This document shows positions 23,205-35,264 of a DNA stretch of 64,000 nt, piece after piece. How positions within the stretch are numbered: the first letter of the stretch is position 1; each line of letters opens with the position of its first letter. Source of the stretch: Rhodomyrtus psidioides. Taxonomy: Eukaryota; Streptophyta; Magnoliopsida; Myrtales; Myrtaceae. The DNA lies in assembly GCA_021437785.1 (NCBI GenBank), contig JAILYB010000256.1, forward strand, positions 248,001 through 312,000. Direction: 5' to 3'. The notes beneath the pieces are model-generated. The model was not told where the DNA came from. It made no database searches and saw only the letters and a list, made by a program, of their open reading frames with translations. The position numbers and the translations under genes are program-made.

Positions 23205-25269
23205 CTGCCCTCGTGGATGGATTGGACTAGTCATTAATGAAGAAAGACAATTTTATTTCTAGACAACACCAACCAAAGCGTGAATCTTCGACATGCCCCT
23301 TTCGTGAGTCTCATATTAACTTTTGAATTCAATCTCGACTGAAAATCTTCTGCTCGAAGGGAACCGATCATTTTCTCAATAAAGACATTTTTTTTTAGGA
23401 AAATAACAACCCAATCACATTGGCTCGGTTATGGCTGTGACAAATTTTTAAATGTTCGTTGATAAATACAGAACTTTGACTTGAGAGTGATCCTCTGGTT
23501 AGTTTTTGTTTAAATAATGGAAACACGTAATCTAAGTAGTAAGTTGAAAATTCTTATTCAACATGTTAACTCGATGTTATTATCCACATCAACGAGCGTG
23601 GGTAAAAACTAAAATTATTACAAACAAAAAAGGTTTGATGATACATACATATGATAAAGGCTAGCATATAGTCTCCCAGAGGCAGAAAAAGATGCCAACG
23701 TCATAAGATTCTGGCCAATGCATGAGTCGCTCGAAAGGTCTCACGTATATACGACATTAAAACCCATAGGCACCCGTGCTTCTCATTCAAACCTCGTGAA
23801 CGAAGGGATCTCGTTCTCACAACACGTGCTCGGCTCGCGCTTTGAACCAGGCCACGAGTGCCATTTTCACTTTGCTTCTTGTCCTTCTCCAAGCAATTTG
23901 CAATTTGTCACATACATACGTATACATATACACACACGCACATACACACACACCCCATCTAAATGTACAGAGTAAACAATAAAGTTCATAGGAATATAAT
24001 ATGTCTCCACAAACTTTTGATTCGGCAAAGGAGGCAATGAACCGTTCAACATGAATTTTTCGAAAGAATGGTTTGCAAACTGAACCAAACATATCTTCGC
24101 GGTGCACCTTGATTTCAACTTCTCGACGAGTTGAATTACTTCATATTTATATTTTGTGCGAACCCATATAAAAGGCTTTAGTTTCTTCGTGAAACCAGTA
24201 CCGTCCCTAAGTTATTTTAGCGATTTTGGATTCATGAAATTATCCCGAGAAATAAAGAAAGAGAAAGAAAGGAGAATGATCTATTAAACGAAATTAAGGA
24301 AATTGGTTTTCGCTTCACTATCCTATAAACTCGTTTGCTAGGGTTTGACTCCACGTTCAAATTGGTTATCGAGTGGAGCGTCGAATGTCGGAAACCTCGT
24401 CGGATCTCTCCTCTTCCCGCTGGGACAAACCAATAAGAAAGCACCTGGTTATCTTTTTTGGCGCAACCTCCGTAGTCCACTAAGAGGGTAGAAGTTCGTA
24501 TATTAAGATTGTTGTCGCCTATAAGCAGGACTTGATGTTCGTATAGAAAATTAGGTTGATAAAAAACCTGAAACCAATCGCAAATAAGTAATATGAATGT
24601 AGATGAATGATCCGAGCCCAAAGAATTCACGTTGTGTCCTTAAGACAAATTTGTCCCATCAACTGGTACCCAAGGTTCTTGGACAATTGCCTCCCAAGAT
24701 AGAACAGATCGCCTTTCCTCGAAATCGGTACTTGTTTCAGAGGAAACCTTCGAACACAATTTCCTGGAATAGTCGCACAAAATGATGACGATGATGAATG
24801 AATGACGAACATAACAATTGTATCTAATACTCGTTTAACATACATACGTAATGCGACGGACAATGCTTTACGTTTATAGAGAGTGAAGCAAAGAGTCACG
24901 AAGTCACAAGACTTCATCGAAAGGGTTCGTCAACGAAAAAGCATGATTTCGTCGAAATGATTCGATGAAACGTCACAAAGTCGTATAGTTTCGACGAAAT
25001 GTTACGATGTCGTATGATTTTATTGAAAAGATTCGACGAAATGTCACGAAGTCGTATAGTTTCGACGAAATGTTACGATGTCGTATGGTTTCATCGATAA
25101 AGGGTTACGAACCGAAACATCTCTTCATTTCTCATTCAACTCCTTATAGGACTTTGCGAAAAGGTTCCAACAACCTCATCATTGAGCAAAACTAGTTCAT
25201 CTCCATACAAAAGCCATGGACATCCCCGAGGCATGCCATTTGGAATGATCGCGAAGCGAAGGAGATGGA

Positions 25270-25316
<47 letters not shown>

Positions 25317-25590
25317 TGTACACGGTCGCAAAAAAGGTGGTTTAAGAATCTGCCCTCGCATTGATCTGAGACTTCCTATTACAAAGAGACAAGCTCCCCA
25401 TTGGCCTTGGAGTTACTTAATCACTCACATGATAAAACAGTTGGTGTGCAAAAAGGGAGAGGTTTGTATTAGAAACGCGGCCTGATCGCGAATCCCGATT
25501 CGCGATCGGAGTCGATGTGGCGGTAAGGGCTTTTTGCACTTTCGAGAGTTTTGAAGACATATTGAATCCCGTGTGCACCTTGGTTTTGAT
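23205..25590. other. Intergenic; degenerate short repeats and CT microsatellite
   Basis: No gene could be supported. A 71-bp unit repeats twice around 24961-25095 (phrase 'tcgtatagtttcgacgaaat' at 24981 and 25052), with more degenerate 'ttcgacgaaatg' copies on each side. A (CT)n tract fills 25274-25313. Two minus-strand open frames at 24232-24917 show no protein-like features. Confidence 0.6.
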
Positions 25591-26539
25591 TAGATGTGGC
25601 AAAATGGGTCTAGAACCTACATTTGGCCCATATTTGATGGTGGTGGGTCAAAAATGGGTTAGCTTAAGTACTTAAATGGGTCATAAATGAGTTGCTTAAA
25701 AACTTTATGGGTCATAAATGGGTTTCAAATGGGCTATAAATGGGTTAGCTAAGAAAACTATCTTAAGGCAATCATAAATAAGTTTTGTGAATATTTGTTT
25801 AAAAATCTAATTTTTTAATTTTTTAATAATTTGTTTTTTATATAATTTTTTTTCTTTTCTATTTTCTTTTTTCTCCTGCCTTGGCCGTCGCTCTACTTTG
25901 GCCGCCAATGGTCACCGCTGCCCACCTCCGATCACCATCACCAACCACCACCCTCCGCCGCCGCCGGCCGTCGACCGCCGCCACTGTGCGTGTACGAGTC
26001 AATTAGTATTAAAGTCTTTTAACTTAACTCGGCAAGATAAACCAGAATCGAGTACGAGTCAGCGTCGAAACCTGCCGGAGCACCTCCCTTCCCGAGCTCC
26101 GATTACGCCCCCTACGCCTTCAGAAGCGGCAGCCCGTGCGGGGAGAGCTACAGCTTCGGCGACGGAGGTGGCGAGCAGCAGTTTGAGGGGACGACGATGG
26201 TAGGAAGCAGGCAACGGTCAACAGTGGCGAGCAGATGTCGCAGGTGGCCGATTATAATAAAAAATTATTTTATAAAGAAAAAATTTAAATTTTTTCAGAA
26301 AAATTCAATTGCATGTTTTAGCAATATAATTTTTCTTAATAAATTATAAGAAATAAATATTTCATAATTTAGCTAAATATATAAGTATTTAAGTAATACG
26401 GGTCGGGTATGGGTCGGGTATGGGTTGGGTCGGGTATGGGTCACTAAATTTGCATTGGATGAATATGGGTCAAAATGGGTTAAATGAGTCAATATGGGTC
26501 GGACCATATTCGACCCGACCCACCCATTTGACGCCTCTA
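25591..26539. mobile_element. hAT-type non-autonomous element, 8-bp target duplication
   Basis: The exact 8-bp duplication 'gttttgat' flanks the element at 25583-25590 and 26540-26547. Ends are inverted: tagatgtggcaaaatggg at the left, complement of tagaggcgtcaaatggg at the right, the TAG-rich ends usual for plant hAT elements. Sub-terminal sequence is full of 'atgggtc' repeats. A GC-rich centre (25880-26240) may be host sequence picked up. No transposase. Confidence 0.88.
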
Positions 26540-27152
26540 GTTTTGATGGTACCAAAATGTCTTTTCCCGCATTCATGCAGTCTCCGACCATTCGTGAGGA
26601 TTGAAATCGCACATGCAAATTGCTTCTGAGACTAATTATATTAGGAAATGAAAGTTAGTTCACAGAGAGGGTTCTTGATTTAACGTTTGTGCTAAAATGT
26701 AGGCTTCTCTTTGTGCTAAATGTTTGGACATTAATTACCGTTGATAATGAAAATATATTTTATTGATTAATTATTTCAAAAGACACGTGCAATCAATTGT
26801 AAGAATTTTTTTTTTCAATTCATTCATTTTTCGTAAAATAATCAGAGTTGTGATAAGTAGTTATGAAAATGTACACACACATAAAGCTACATTTTAGATT
26901 TGATTCTTTTTTTTTTATGGCTTTTCACGACTCATCACTTCAACTTCAGTGTTCCACAAGAGAGAGCTTCTTTTCAAGGGAAAACACCTTTTATTCCAAG
27001 AATAAAATCAGACTGATATTAATGCCCTGTAAAACCAACTATTAAGTGAGTAGGTAAAAATTTATTCAGTTTTGACCATGTATTGAGATGTTTTTTTTTT
27101 TGGACAGGAAATCTACTTTCATTCATAAACGTTAAGTTGTGGTGAGATTCGA

Positions 27153-27365
27153 ATCGCCTAACCTTCGCTCAAAAGATTAGGCACCTAATCTTACAATCTG
27201 GGCAGTCCATTTTTGGACAGACGGCCCAGATCTCTTATTTTTATGGGATAATTTTAGAATTTTTTATATATTTTTTTATTAGTGATAATCTGGGCCATCC
27301 ATTCATAACACGAATGGCCTAGATTGCAAGGTTAGAGCTAACCTTCTAAGGAAAGGTTAGGCGAT
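27153..27365. mobile_element. MITE-like inverted-repeat element
   Basis: Ends 'atcgcctaacctt' (27153) and 'aaggttaggcgat' (to 27365) are inverted copies, and the similarity continues inward through 'gattaggcacctaatc' and 'tctgggc' blocks. No coding content. The target duplication is not clear. Confidence 0.6.
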
Positions 27366-27379
27366 CCATTTCCGATTTT

Positions 27380-27742
27380 TAGGGGGTGTCAAAAAGCACG
27401 TGCCGAGCTGACCCCACACATCCTCAAAATTTACCTAATTTTCGGGCCTTTCGAGATGGGCTTGGTATTGTTCATCGGGCCGGGTTGGGCTAGCCTGGTT
27501 CCGGCTTTTTTTGGCATTCGTATTTTCTTTTTAATTTAATTTTTTAATTTTTTTTCGATGGGCTTCTCAAGTGATTTTAATTCCAAAGAAAAGAAAAAAA
27601 GAATCCGACCCGACCCGGCCTGACCCTGAAAAATTTGGGCATATATAATTCGGGCTGGGCCGGGTCGGGCCCGGCCGAGGCTGGACTGTTTAGTCTCGGG
27701 CCGGCTCGAGTTGGGTCGAGACCCGGCCCGTTGACATCCCTA
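27380..27742. mobile_element. Small hAT-like element, 8-bp imperfect target duplication
   Basis: Ends read tagggggtgtcaa and ttgacatccctа-type complement (27731-27742), flanked by ccgatttt (27372-27379) and gtgatttt (27743-27750), six of eight identical. The interior is rich in 'cgggcc' and 'gacccgg' palindromic repeats. It lies directly beside the MITE ending at 27365. Confidence 0.6.
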
Positions 27743-28525
27743 GTGATTTTAGTATACCAAGTTTGTATATTAATTTAAAATGTTAAACACCACAAAAAAA
27801 AAATCAAGTCCAAAATCAAAATGCAAAGATGACTTGCTTCTATGGGCTTTGGCGGCATGATCTGTAACAAAATTAGATTCCCTTCTACAGTGCTGGATTC
27901 GGAGTTTCGAGAACAACGAGAGCAAGTCAAAGCAATCGGAGAGAAGTAGACGAATCTCCCATTGAGCGGAGCTTGGTTTGCATATAGCTTTTTCTATCGT
28001 GAGATTGTTTGACTCAATTATTAACTCAATTATGTTTCAAGGACCGTAATTATTGTGTTTAGGCTACAAAAACCTGGATTTTGAAAATTCCGCCAACTCA
28101 AAAATGGATGTTTTTATAAAACCAACGTCCATGAAAAACCAAAAAAAAAAAAAAGACTGAAGAAACGTTTATTTACAAAAACAGAAAATGGGAGAAGATG
28201 AGAATGGACTGGCATTCAATGCTGGTCATAAAAATGCTCAATAATTCATTAAGTATTCGATCGGTCATTTCCTAAGATAGGAAAGGGACAAACACAGGAT
28301 AGAGTCCAAAATCTGATCTTCCTTTTTTAGCCTATTTTTAAGGAAAGCACAGACCTACACATGTTCCTCTTCATCACCATCGTAGCCGATTTCCAAGCAA
28401 CTGGTTTCTGGAATTTGCCAATCCCCATGGTTCTAGTTTGGTTTACAATGTCCTCAGCATTGCTTTCTTAATATATTTGTGCATAGACCTACAGGATGTT
28501 CATCATACATACTCTTTCATAGGGA

Positions 28526-29063
28526 AAAGTCTCCAAAAGTCATAAACCTATTGCCCTAGTGCCAATTTAGTTCCAAACTTTTTTTTGTGCCAATTCAGTC
28601 CTAAGCCTTTTGCATTAGTGCCAATTTAGTCCTAAATATTTTGTATTTATGCAAATTGAGTCAATTCGATCAATTTTGGCCGAAAATCATTGGCACAAAT
28701 ATCAATTGTCCTACGTGGCACGGTTTTCTCTAACGTGGATATTTTTTTAATATTTTTTGATATTTTAAATAATTTTTAAAAAAACAAAAGAAAATGCTTA
28801 AAAATTATTTAAAATTATAGAATAATATTAAAAAATATCCAAATCAGCGTTTGTCATGTCATGTCACGTAAGATAATCGATGTCCACATCAATCATTTTC
28901 GATCAAAATTGGTTGGATTAACTCAATTAGTATAAATTATCAAAGATTTAGGACTAAATTGGCACTAATGCAAAAGGTTTAGGACTGGATTGGCACCAAA
29001 AAAAGATTTAGGACTGAATTGGCACTAGTACAATAGGTCTATGATTTTTTTGACACTTCTCCT
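28526..29063. mobile_element. TIR element with ~200-bp inverted arms
   Basis: Left arm (28526-28720) and right arm (28890-29063) are inverted copies carrying the repeated phrase 'tgccaatttagtcctaa' and its complement. It belongs by sequence style to the same group as the elements at 15554, 39698 and 55639. No coding capacity; the target duplication was not resolved. A short GT/AT microsatellite follows at 29066-29096. Confidence 0.7.
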
Positions 29064-29652
29064 CTCTTGTGTGTGTGTGTGTCTATATATATATATGCCG
29101 TTTAAATGATAACGCTGGAAAATGCTAACGAAAGCATTATTAAAATCAATTTGAAGGCAATCGAAAAAAATATAGGCATTTTGTGGAACAACATCGACAT
29201 GACAAGCTGTATGATCTCGTCTGGTGATGTCCTGCCCAATGTTGACCTCGAGAATTCCTCCCGACATCTGGAAAGAGTCCCGGCGGTTCTCGGGCTCCAA
29301 TTGGTCTGGTCCTCGCGATCTCTGATCCCTTTTCAAGAAGCAGCAGGTGATCAAATTCGATCCCTCCGTCCGCCTTGGAGCGTCCAGGGCTGTCTCTCGC
29401 CACGGCCGACAGCGACTACAACAAGATCGTTCCCGTTTTCAATTGCACGAAACTTACCCGTTTTCCCTTATCAATTTCGCTTATCTTGTTTTGCATTTTC
29501 CCCTCCCCTCAATTTCGCATGATAACACTTTTCCTTCTCTATTTCTCTGGCAGAGAAATCCGTCGATTCTTATCTCTTTAAGTTTGCGTCGGTAGAAAAT
29601 ACCATAATTATGATATACGATCTATGTACATTAAGTTTGCGTCGATTCTTAT

Positions 29653-30750
29653 TGTTGGAAAATATGAGATATTTTGGTGGATGAGTGAATGATAAATTAT
29701 TTCTCAAAAAACGCCATTGAGTTGGAAGTGAGAAGTGACAAAACACTAGTCTCACATTGGAAATGAGGAAGGACTTGGAGTACTTTATATGTGGTTATAC
29801 TCTTTTTAAGTGGTAACTATCATAACACAAATACTATGCCTCGTGTGAACACCCTGTGAGTGGAAATCCCAGACCCCGACGGAGGCCCACGAGTTCAAAC
29901 TTGGGCGCGAGTGCACGACCCACGTACACGAATGCAGAACCGGAAAGTGGGCCTCGCGATAAGTCCATTTTTGCCTTCTGTTTTAATTTTTTCCAACTCT
30001 ATTGCAACAACTGTTGAATTAAATAAGTAACGGCACGTTAATGGCATTAAATTCCGCCATTACAGAATTTAAAGCATAACGGCTCTGCTGTTATGACTGT
30101 GCCGTTACAGAATTAAAAACATAACGTCTTTGCTGTTATGACTCCGCCGTTATAAAATTAAAAGCATAACTGGCTCTGCTATTATGACTCTACCGTTACA
30201 GAATTAAAAACATAACGGCTCTACTGTTATGGTTCTGCTGTTACAGAATTAAAGTTATAACGGCAGATTTATTCAGCCGCTATTTCTTTATTTCTGAAAT
30301 GCCCTCACTTACTCTATAAATAGGTGGCTTTGCATTCTATTTAAAAGAAAGAAGACAATAGAACGAAAAGAAAACATCTTCTTCCGCTCTTTTAATTTTC
30401 TGCATTTGCATTGTTTTCGATAGTGTTCACGTTTTGTTCAAGTTCGCCGAAAGCTTTGGAGTGTTATGCTTGCCTCTATCGCTGCCAACCATTGTATTCT
30501 GGGAGACGGACGTTCACGAAATCTCAAAGCACGTATGGGAGGGGACCAATATGTTTTAAGGAAATCGTGTCAAATACAGACCTTGGTATTTGTATCAATT
30601 TCATTTTCTTTCAATATTGTTGTGGTTCTATTCACAGTATTTGTGCATCTGTCAATTCAGTGTTTGTGCCTTTTCCAATTCAGTGTTTGTGCTTCTGCCA
30701 ATTCAATGTTTGTGCCTCTGGCAATTGAATATATTTCTAGTCTACAATTT
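29653..30750 (+). mobile_element. Probable solo LTR
   Basis: The sequence starts TGTTGGAAAATATGAGA, has a TATA-like 'ctctataaatagg' at 30311-30323, and no retrotransposon coding sequence follows. It interrupts a block whose second copy (49.26-50.2 kb) lacks it. It contains about five degenerate 45-bp tandem units at 30040-30260 ('ccgttacagaatta' phrase) and four units of about 22 bp at 30645-30730 ('ccaattcagtgtttgtgc'). The 3' end and target duplication were not found, so the boundary is approximate. Confidence 0.5.
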
Positions 30751-31009
30751 TAAAACAGACTCGATGTTTGAGGCAGTTTGCTAACATTTACTATTGCTAT
30801 TCGAATTTTGAATTTCCTTCAATATTATAAAACAGAATTGTTATTTTAACACTGTCTTTTCACTAATCTGATCTCTTTTAGATATGTCATATATTCATGT
30901 ATAGACGTGTTAATTCGTGGGGGAAATTGCCAAATCTTTCACTGCTCATCTTTTTTTTTTCCTATATAATTCTATTGGTTCTCACAGGCGTGCAAAGTAG
31001 TTTGTGGGC

Positions 31010-31142
31010 TAAGTAGCACCGACATCGACACCGACACCAACATCGATACACGGACACGATACGACACGACACGATACGATACGATACGCCGACACGACAT
31101 TTCTCAAAAATAAAAAAAATCCAACACGTCGGGGACACGTTT

Positions 31143-31174
<32 letters not shown>

Positions 31175-31998
31175 TTAAAATTAACATTTTATAATTGATT
31201 TATTCAAATACGCAAATATATGGACTAAAAAAAACTTAAATTAAAATTGGGATAAACTATGATCTCGCTAATCAAGATTGAGTCCCTCCGACCAAAAAAT
31301 GTCAAAAATCAAGAAAAAAATCAGCAAAAAAAATCAAAATAGAGTAAATAAATATTTTCGTGTAATGCTGCTTCGCTATTGCTTCTTGCCTTCCAGCTCA
31401 TGTGAATATGCTGGGATACGCCCTTTTTCTGTTTGCATAACAACCGATCTTATCATCTCTCTCACTTTCTCTCTCCATCATCTCCTTCATCTATTTCCCT
31501 CCCTCCACACAGAGTTCTTCCCAAGCAGATGACGGGTTCGATCGGGACTTGGATCGCCGCGCTCCTCCGTCGGTCTCCTCGCAATGCCTTCCTCGCCTCC
31601 TTTGATTGCCGCCTCTATCGAAGACCTAAATCGAGGCAGCTCTCTTCCACATACCTATCTCCTTCCCCTTCAGCTTTTGCCCCAACGACCACAGGTCCAC
31701 AGCAGCCTAAACGGCAGCTGCTGCTTCTATTTTTCGCCGACTCGCATATCCGGTTGTCTCTCGGTCCTCGAATTCGACTCCCCCCTCTTCCGCCATTCTC
31801 TGCCCTCCAGTTCCATGCTTTGCCTGCTCTCCTTCCTCAATGACACGCGTGTCGCTGGCGAGTCGCCTGTGTTGACCACGTGTTGGATGGCCGACACGTG
31901 TTGACTTGCTTGTCGGACGGGGTGTCGGACGAGTCTCGGTGTCCGACATGTATCCGACACCGATGCGGCGGCCTTCTAGGCGTGTCGGTGCTACCTAA
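31010..31998. mobile_element. TIR element with 'gtagcaccgacac' ends and possible captured exon
   Basis: Ends taagtagcaccgaca and the complement of taggtagcaccgacac are inverted. A 9-bp duplication tttgtgggc/tttgtgggt flanks it (31001-31009, 31999-32007), and the second copy of this region (about 49412-49424) has the uninterrupted site. An AT microsatellite lies at 31148-31172. A plus-strand 104-codon frame (31529-31843, starting MTGSIGTWIAALLRRSPRN), preceded by a CT-rich leader, looks like a captured first exon. No transposase. Confidence 0.78.
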
Positions 31999-32285
31999 TT
32001 TGTGGGTACTTTGAAATTGAGTGGATGAATGAATTTTGCGGTAAACGAAAATAGCATTGCTCGAGTGATGAAAAAGAGAAATGCTAACCTCTTGTTCATA
32101 TGACAAAAATGTTAATCATCGTGTGGTAGATTATGTACATTTCAGCATACAATTTTGGAATGCTTAGGAAAATTGAGACGTCATTAAAACAAGGTAAAAA
32201 AAAAAATATTGGAACGTTTGATCATAAATCTCTCGTCTACGAAGACTAGATTAAGCCGTCGCCATAAATGCGGCCTGCTCTGAGC

Positions 32286-32703
32286 TAGGTTGCACCGATT
32301 CTGATACTGACACCGATACCGACACTGACACGATACGTCGATACGTCATTTTTCAAAAACAGAAAAATCCGATACGTCGGGGACACGTCGTATTAAATAT
32401 ATATATTTTTAAATATAAAAAAATAAATTAGAGCCGAAACAGGTTATATGCATTAAATTCAGCAAAGCAAGTTTTTTAAAATAATATTTTGATTTCATAG
32501 CACAAAAAAAAAAAACCATCCCGGGTGTCCGACACGTTCGACACGCGTGTCGGACACGTATCCGACACGCTGACCGGTGTCGGAATTCCGACACGCGTTG
32601 ACCGCGTGTCGGACGCGTATCGGCGCGTATCGGACGCGTATCGATGTCCGATACGCGTCCGACACCTTTACTTCCGCCAAATAGAAGTATCGGTGCTACA
32701 TAG
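32286..32703. mobile_element. Second, shorter member of the 'cgacac' TIR family
   Basis: Exact 9-bp duplication 'gctctgagc' at 32277-32285 and 32704-32712. Ends taggttgcaccga and complement of ctatgtagcaccgata match those of the element at 31010-31998. The interior at 32520-32680 is dense in inverted 'gtgtcgga/tccgacac' motifs. Confidence 0.78.
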
Positions 32704-33199
32704 GCTCTGAGCACTTCCTTGGCGATTTGCAGTCTGTCTTCTTGCATTTTTAATTTCAGAACGCCAACATCAACCCCCGAAAAAAAAATATATTTATTGC
32801 ACTCTTGATTTTATACGATTAGCCCGAGAATTTGTTAATCCGGGAAATTAATAAAAAAATAATTTTTGTTACTGATCGTTTGAATGGAATATGTTCAACT
32901 TTCACACAAGGAATTTCACCATTTTCAAAATTTCATTTTTTTTTCTTGTATTATGCATAGTCAATGTACTGAAGAATGAAGATTAAAGCATTTCTTATTA
33001 GGCATGATTAATTCGTTATGAGTCCTTGGTGAAAATTTTATTTTATTTTCAACACACTTAGTCTTTTCCTGTTATATTATTTGTATTTCGAAAAATAAAA
33101 CATTTCATATGGAATATGTTCCACGCTATTTTTTTATAGGACCATATTTACTGAATAACTAGAGAAATAATTAAAAAAGGGGAGGAATAAATAAATGTA

Positions 33200-33900
33200 T
33201 TGTACGATGATGTATATAATCTATGTTCCTCGGATATCCTAGTTGGACTAAAGTACAAATGATGTAGATAACGAGCTCCCGAGGTCTTATGATGTCTCAT
33301 GGGACCAAGAGGAACCACAACAAATGTAGGATTCACACAAACAACAATCATACGTTGTCGAGCGAGATCTTTGTTTCTGAAGGCATAGATAGTCCAGCAA
33401 CCAGATCTCCTATCCTTTCGAGAATTTGAAAGGTTTCTATAAATCTCAGGTTTAACTTATCTCTCTGGCCCATGCTGAACTCTAACAGTTTTCTTCTTTT
33501 GTCGGCATGGCTCTTCGGTCGATTTTGAGCCATCTTAATTTGATCCCCGTATCACTTTCATGTGGTCAGTCATCATTTGGACTAACTCCGGTCCTATTAA
33601 CTCCTTTCTCCAACTTCGTCACAAGAGATTGGAGTTCTGCAGGATCTTCCATACAATGCCTCAAATGGTGTTATCTCAATACTTTGCTGATAATTATTAT
33701 TGCATGCAAAATCTGTGAGAAGCACTAATTCAAACAACTCCTTCACGCGAACTTTCCCTTGACTGACCATCGGTCTGCAGGTTATATGCCACAATGTACC
33801 GCAGCGTTCCCATTGCCGTTTGCAGACTTTGCCAGAAAACGGATGTAAATCTTGAATCACGATCGGAAGTGATTGATACCGGGACCCCATGTAACCGCAC
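33200..33900 (-). pseudogene. Ty3/gypsy integrase C-terminal remnant
   Basis: Minus-strand segments 33890-33597 and 33533-33348 read, in shifted frames, as the end of a gypsy integrase (phrase TPFEALYGRSCRTP) followed by the usual downstream segment (KSHADKRRKLLEF, FQILERIGDLVAG). There is no reverse transcriptase or LTR. It interrupts the left copy of the duplicated block; the right copy has none at the matching place. Confidence 0.82.
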
Positions 33901-35089
33901 TATTTGTTCACCATACAGTTGGGCATATTTTTCCTTATTTTTTCCCCTTGTTTCCCTCCCTTACCCACACCCTCAAGTTAGACCACTTAAGAAAAAGCCT
34001 CCCCACATACACCCAGTTGTCGAAATCCGAGACGAGTAAACATTATAGGCGCAAAAATTGATTAGAAAATCATTCTGGATGTCCAATTCAGAATGATCAT
34101 TCCCAATTTGTTTGGAAGAGAAAAGAAAGTGTGAAATTTCCCGAATTTGTGTCTGATGTGAAAATGACTAGAGACCCCTTGTCCTATTGACATGGTTGTT
34201 TTGTGACATCAACTGGACTAAGGATTCAAAGGGTCATTTTCCTGATTTTTTTTTTATGGTAACCGAGATTTCTCACGGCAATGGACTATTCTTCAAAATT
34301 GTGAGGGTATGAGGGCCAATTTTTTTTATTTATTTATTTTGATTTTCTCCTCTTTAGCTCCTTCCTTACAAACGCTGTAAAAACCAACATTCCTCTCCAA
34401 AAGATTTCGAAAACCACAAATTAAAAAGTAACTTCAACATTGGGGCCAAGTGATTATAGTCCCAAGTGAATTTAATTAAGATGGTGATTCATTTGTCTTT
34501 TTTTTTTTTCCTTCAAGGAATAGAACTCAACAAGAGCTCTGCCCGGAGGTGTTATTTATCCCCTCTCCTTAATTAGCTATCTAAGCCCCCGCAAGTCCTT
34601 TCAGATATCATTTATTTAGATGTTAAGGAACTGAGTTCTCCTTTAAATTAATGAAAAATCTTTTTCCGATTAAACAAAAAATGATGCAAAAGGGTTCCCA
34701 TTTTAATAAACAAAATGAATAATGTTCTAAGAAGATGGATCATCATCTTAATTAGAGTCACTTGGGACTGTAATTGCGTGCCTCGGATGTTAAAAGCTCG
34801 GTTGATTTAGATAAACATTAAGCGAAAAATGAGCGGGCCTTCCAATGTAGCCAACCCCCCCTCTGGGCCTCCCCCGTCCTCATTTTCACTCATCCTCACA
34901 TGCGCTGTGGACCGACGTCGCTTTCCCACTCCTGCCCGACCTATTGACCTAAAACCCAAGTGAAGAAGCTTTCCCCTTCGCTTCATTAATAGAGTTTCAG
35001 TGATGGGGGGTGATGATCATGATGATTTTGCCAATCTAGAAATCGTGATGCTGATTGCTGACTCGCATTTATAGTTTTGATGCCATGAA

Positions 35090-35264
35090 AACCCACGATG
35101 AAAAGAGAGAGCAGACTGAGAAGAATAGAGGCTTGGAGGAAGAGGAGGGGGGTGAAAAAGTAAAGAAGACGATAGAAAACGAGGGTAAGAGCGCACCCCC
35201 TCTGACCAGTAGCCTCGGTCACCGCCGTCCGACGGTCCACTCAGCCCGGCAAAGTCCTTCTCCG
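35090..35264 (+). promoter_or_regulatory. Probable 5' UTR exon of the small membrane-protein gene
   Basis: Purine-rich leader with repeated 'gaagagg/gagaagaa' ending in donor ctccg|gtgagt at 35264/35265. A TATA-like 'atttatag' lies at about 35068-35075. A short frame starting MKTHDEKREQTEK runs through it but does not join in phase with the downstream coding exon. Confidence 0.45.

Larger units (their letters stand above)
29618..34220 (+). repeat. Duplicated block, left copy (interrupted)
   Basis: Segments 29618-29652, 30905-31009, 31999-32200, 32850-33180 and 34050-34220 match, in order and orientation, 49270-49303, 49322-49420, 49421-49620, 49720-50020 and 50085-50200 plus 55218-55290. Shared phrases include 'ggtaaacg', 'gaaatgctaacctctt', 'ggcatgattaattcg' and 'aaaaattgattagaaaatca'. 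The intervening parts are insertions unique to this copy. No coding sequence belongs to the block itself. Confidence 0.75.

Noticed and set aside
24232..24917. Two minus-strand open frames as genes
   Set aside because: No protein-like pattern, no promoter or splice context, and degenerate repeats nearby.
29106..29522. 138-codon plus-strand gene
   Set aside because: Overlapping frames on both strands are equally open, there is no recognisable motif and no splice or leader context.
30040..30260. CRISPR-like array
   Set aside because: Units are contiguous degenerate tandem repeats without spacers, in plant DNA next to an LTR-type TATA box.
31433..31904. Functional host gene
   Set aside because: It lies entirely within a TIR element with target duplication; a captured fragment is more likely.
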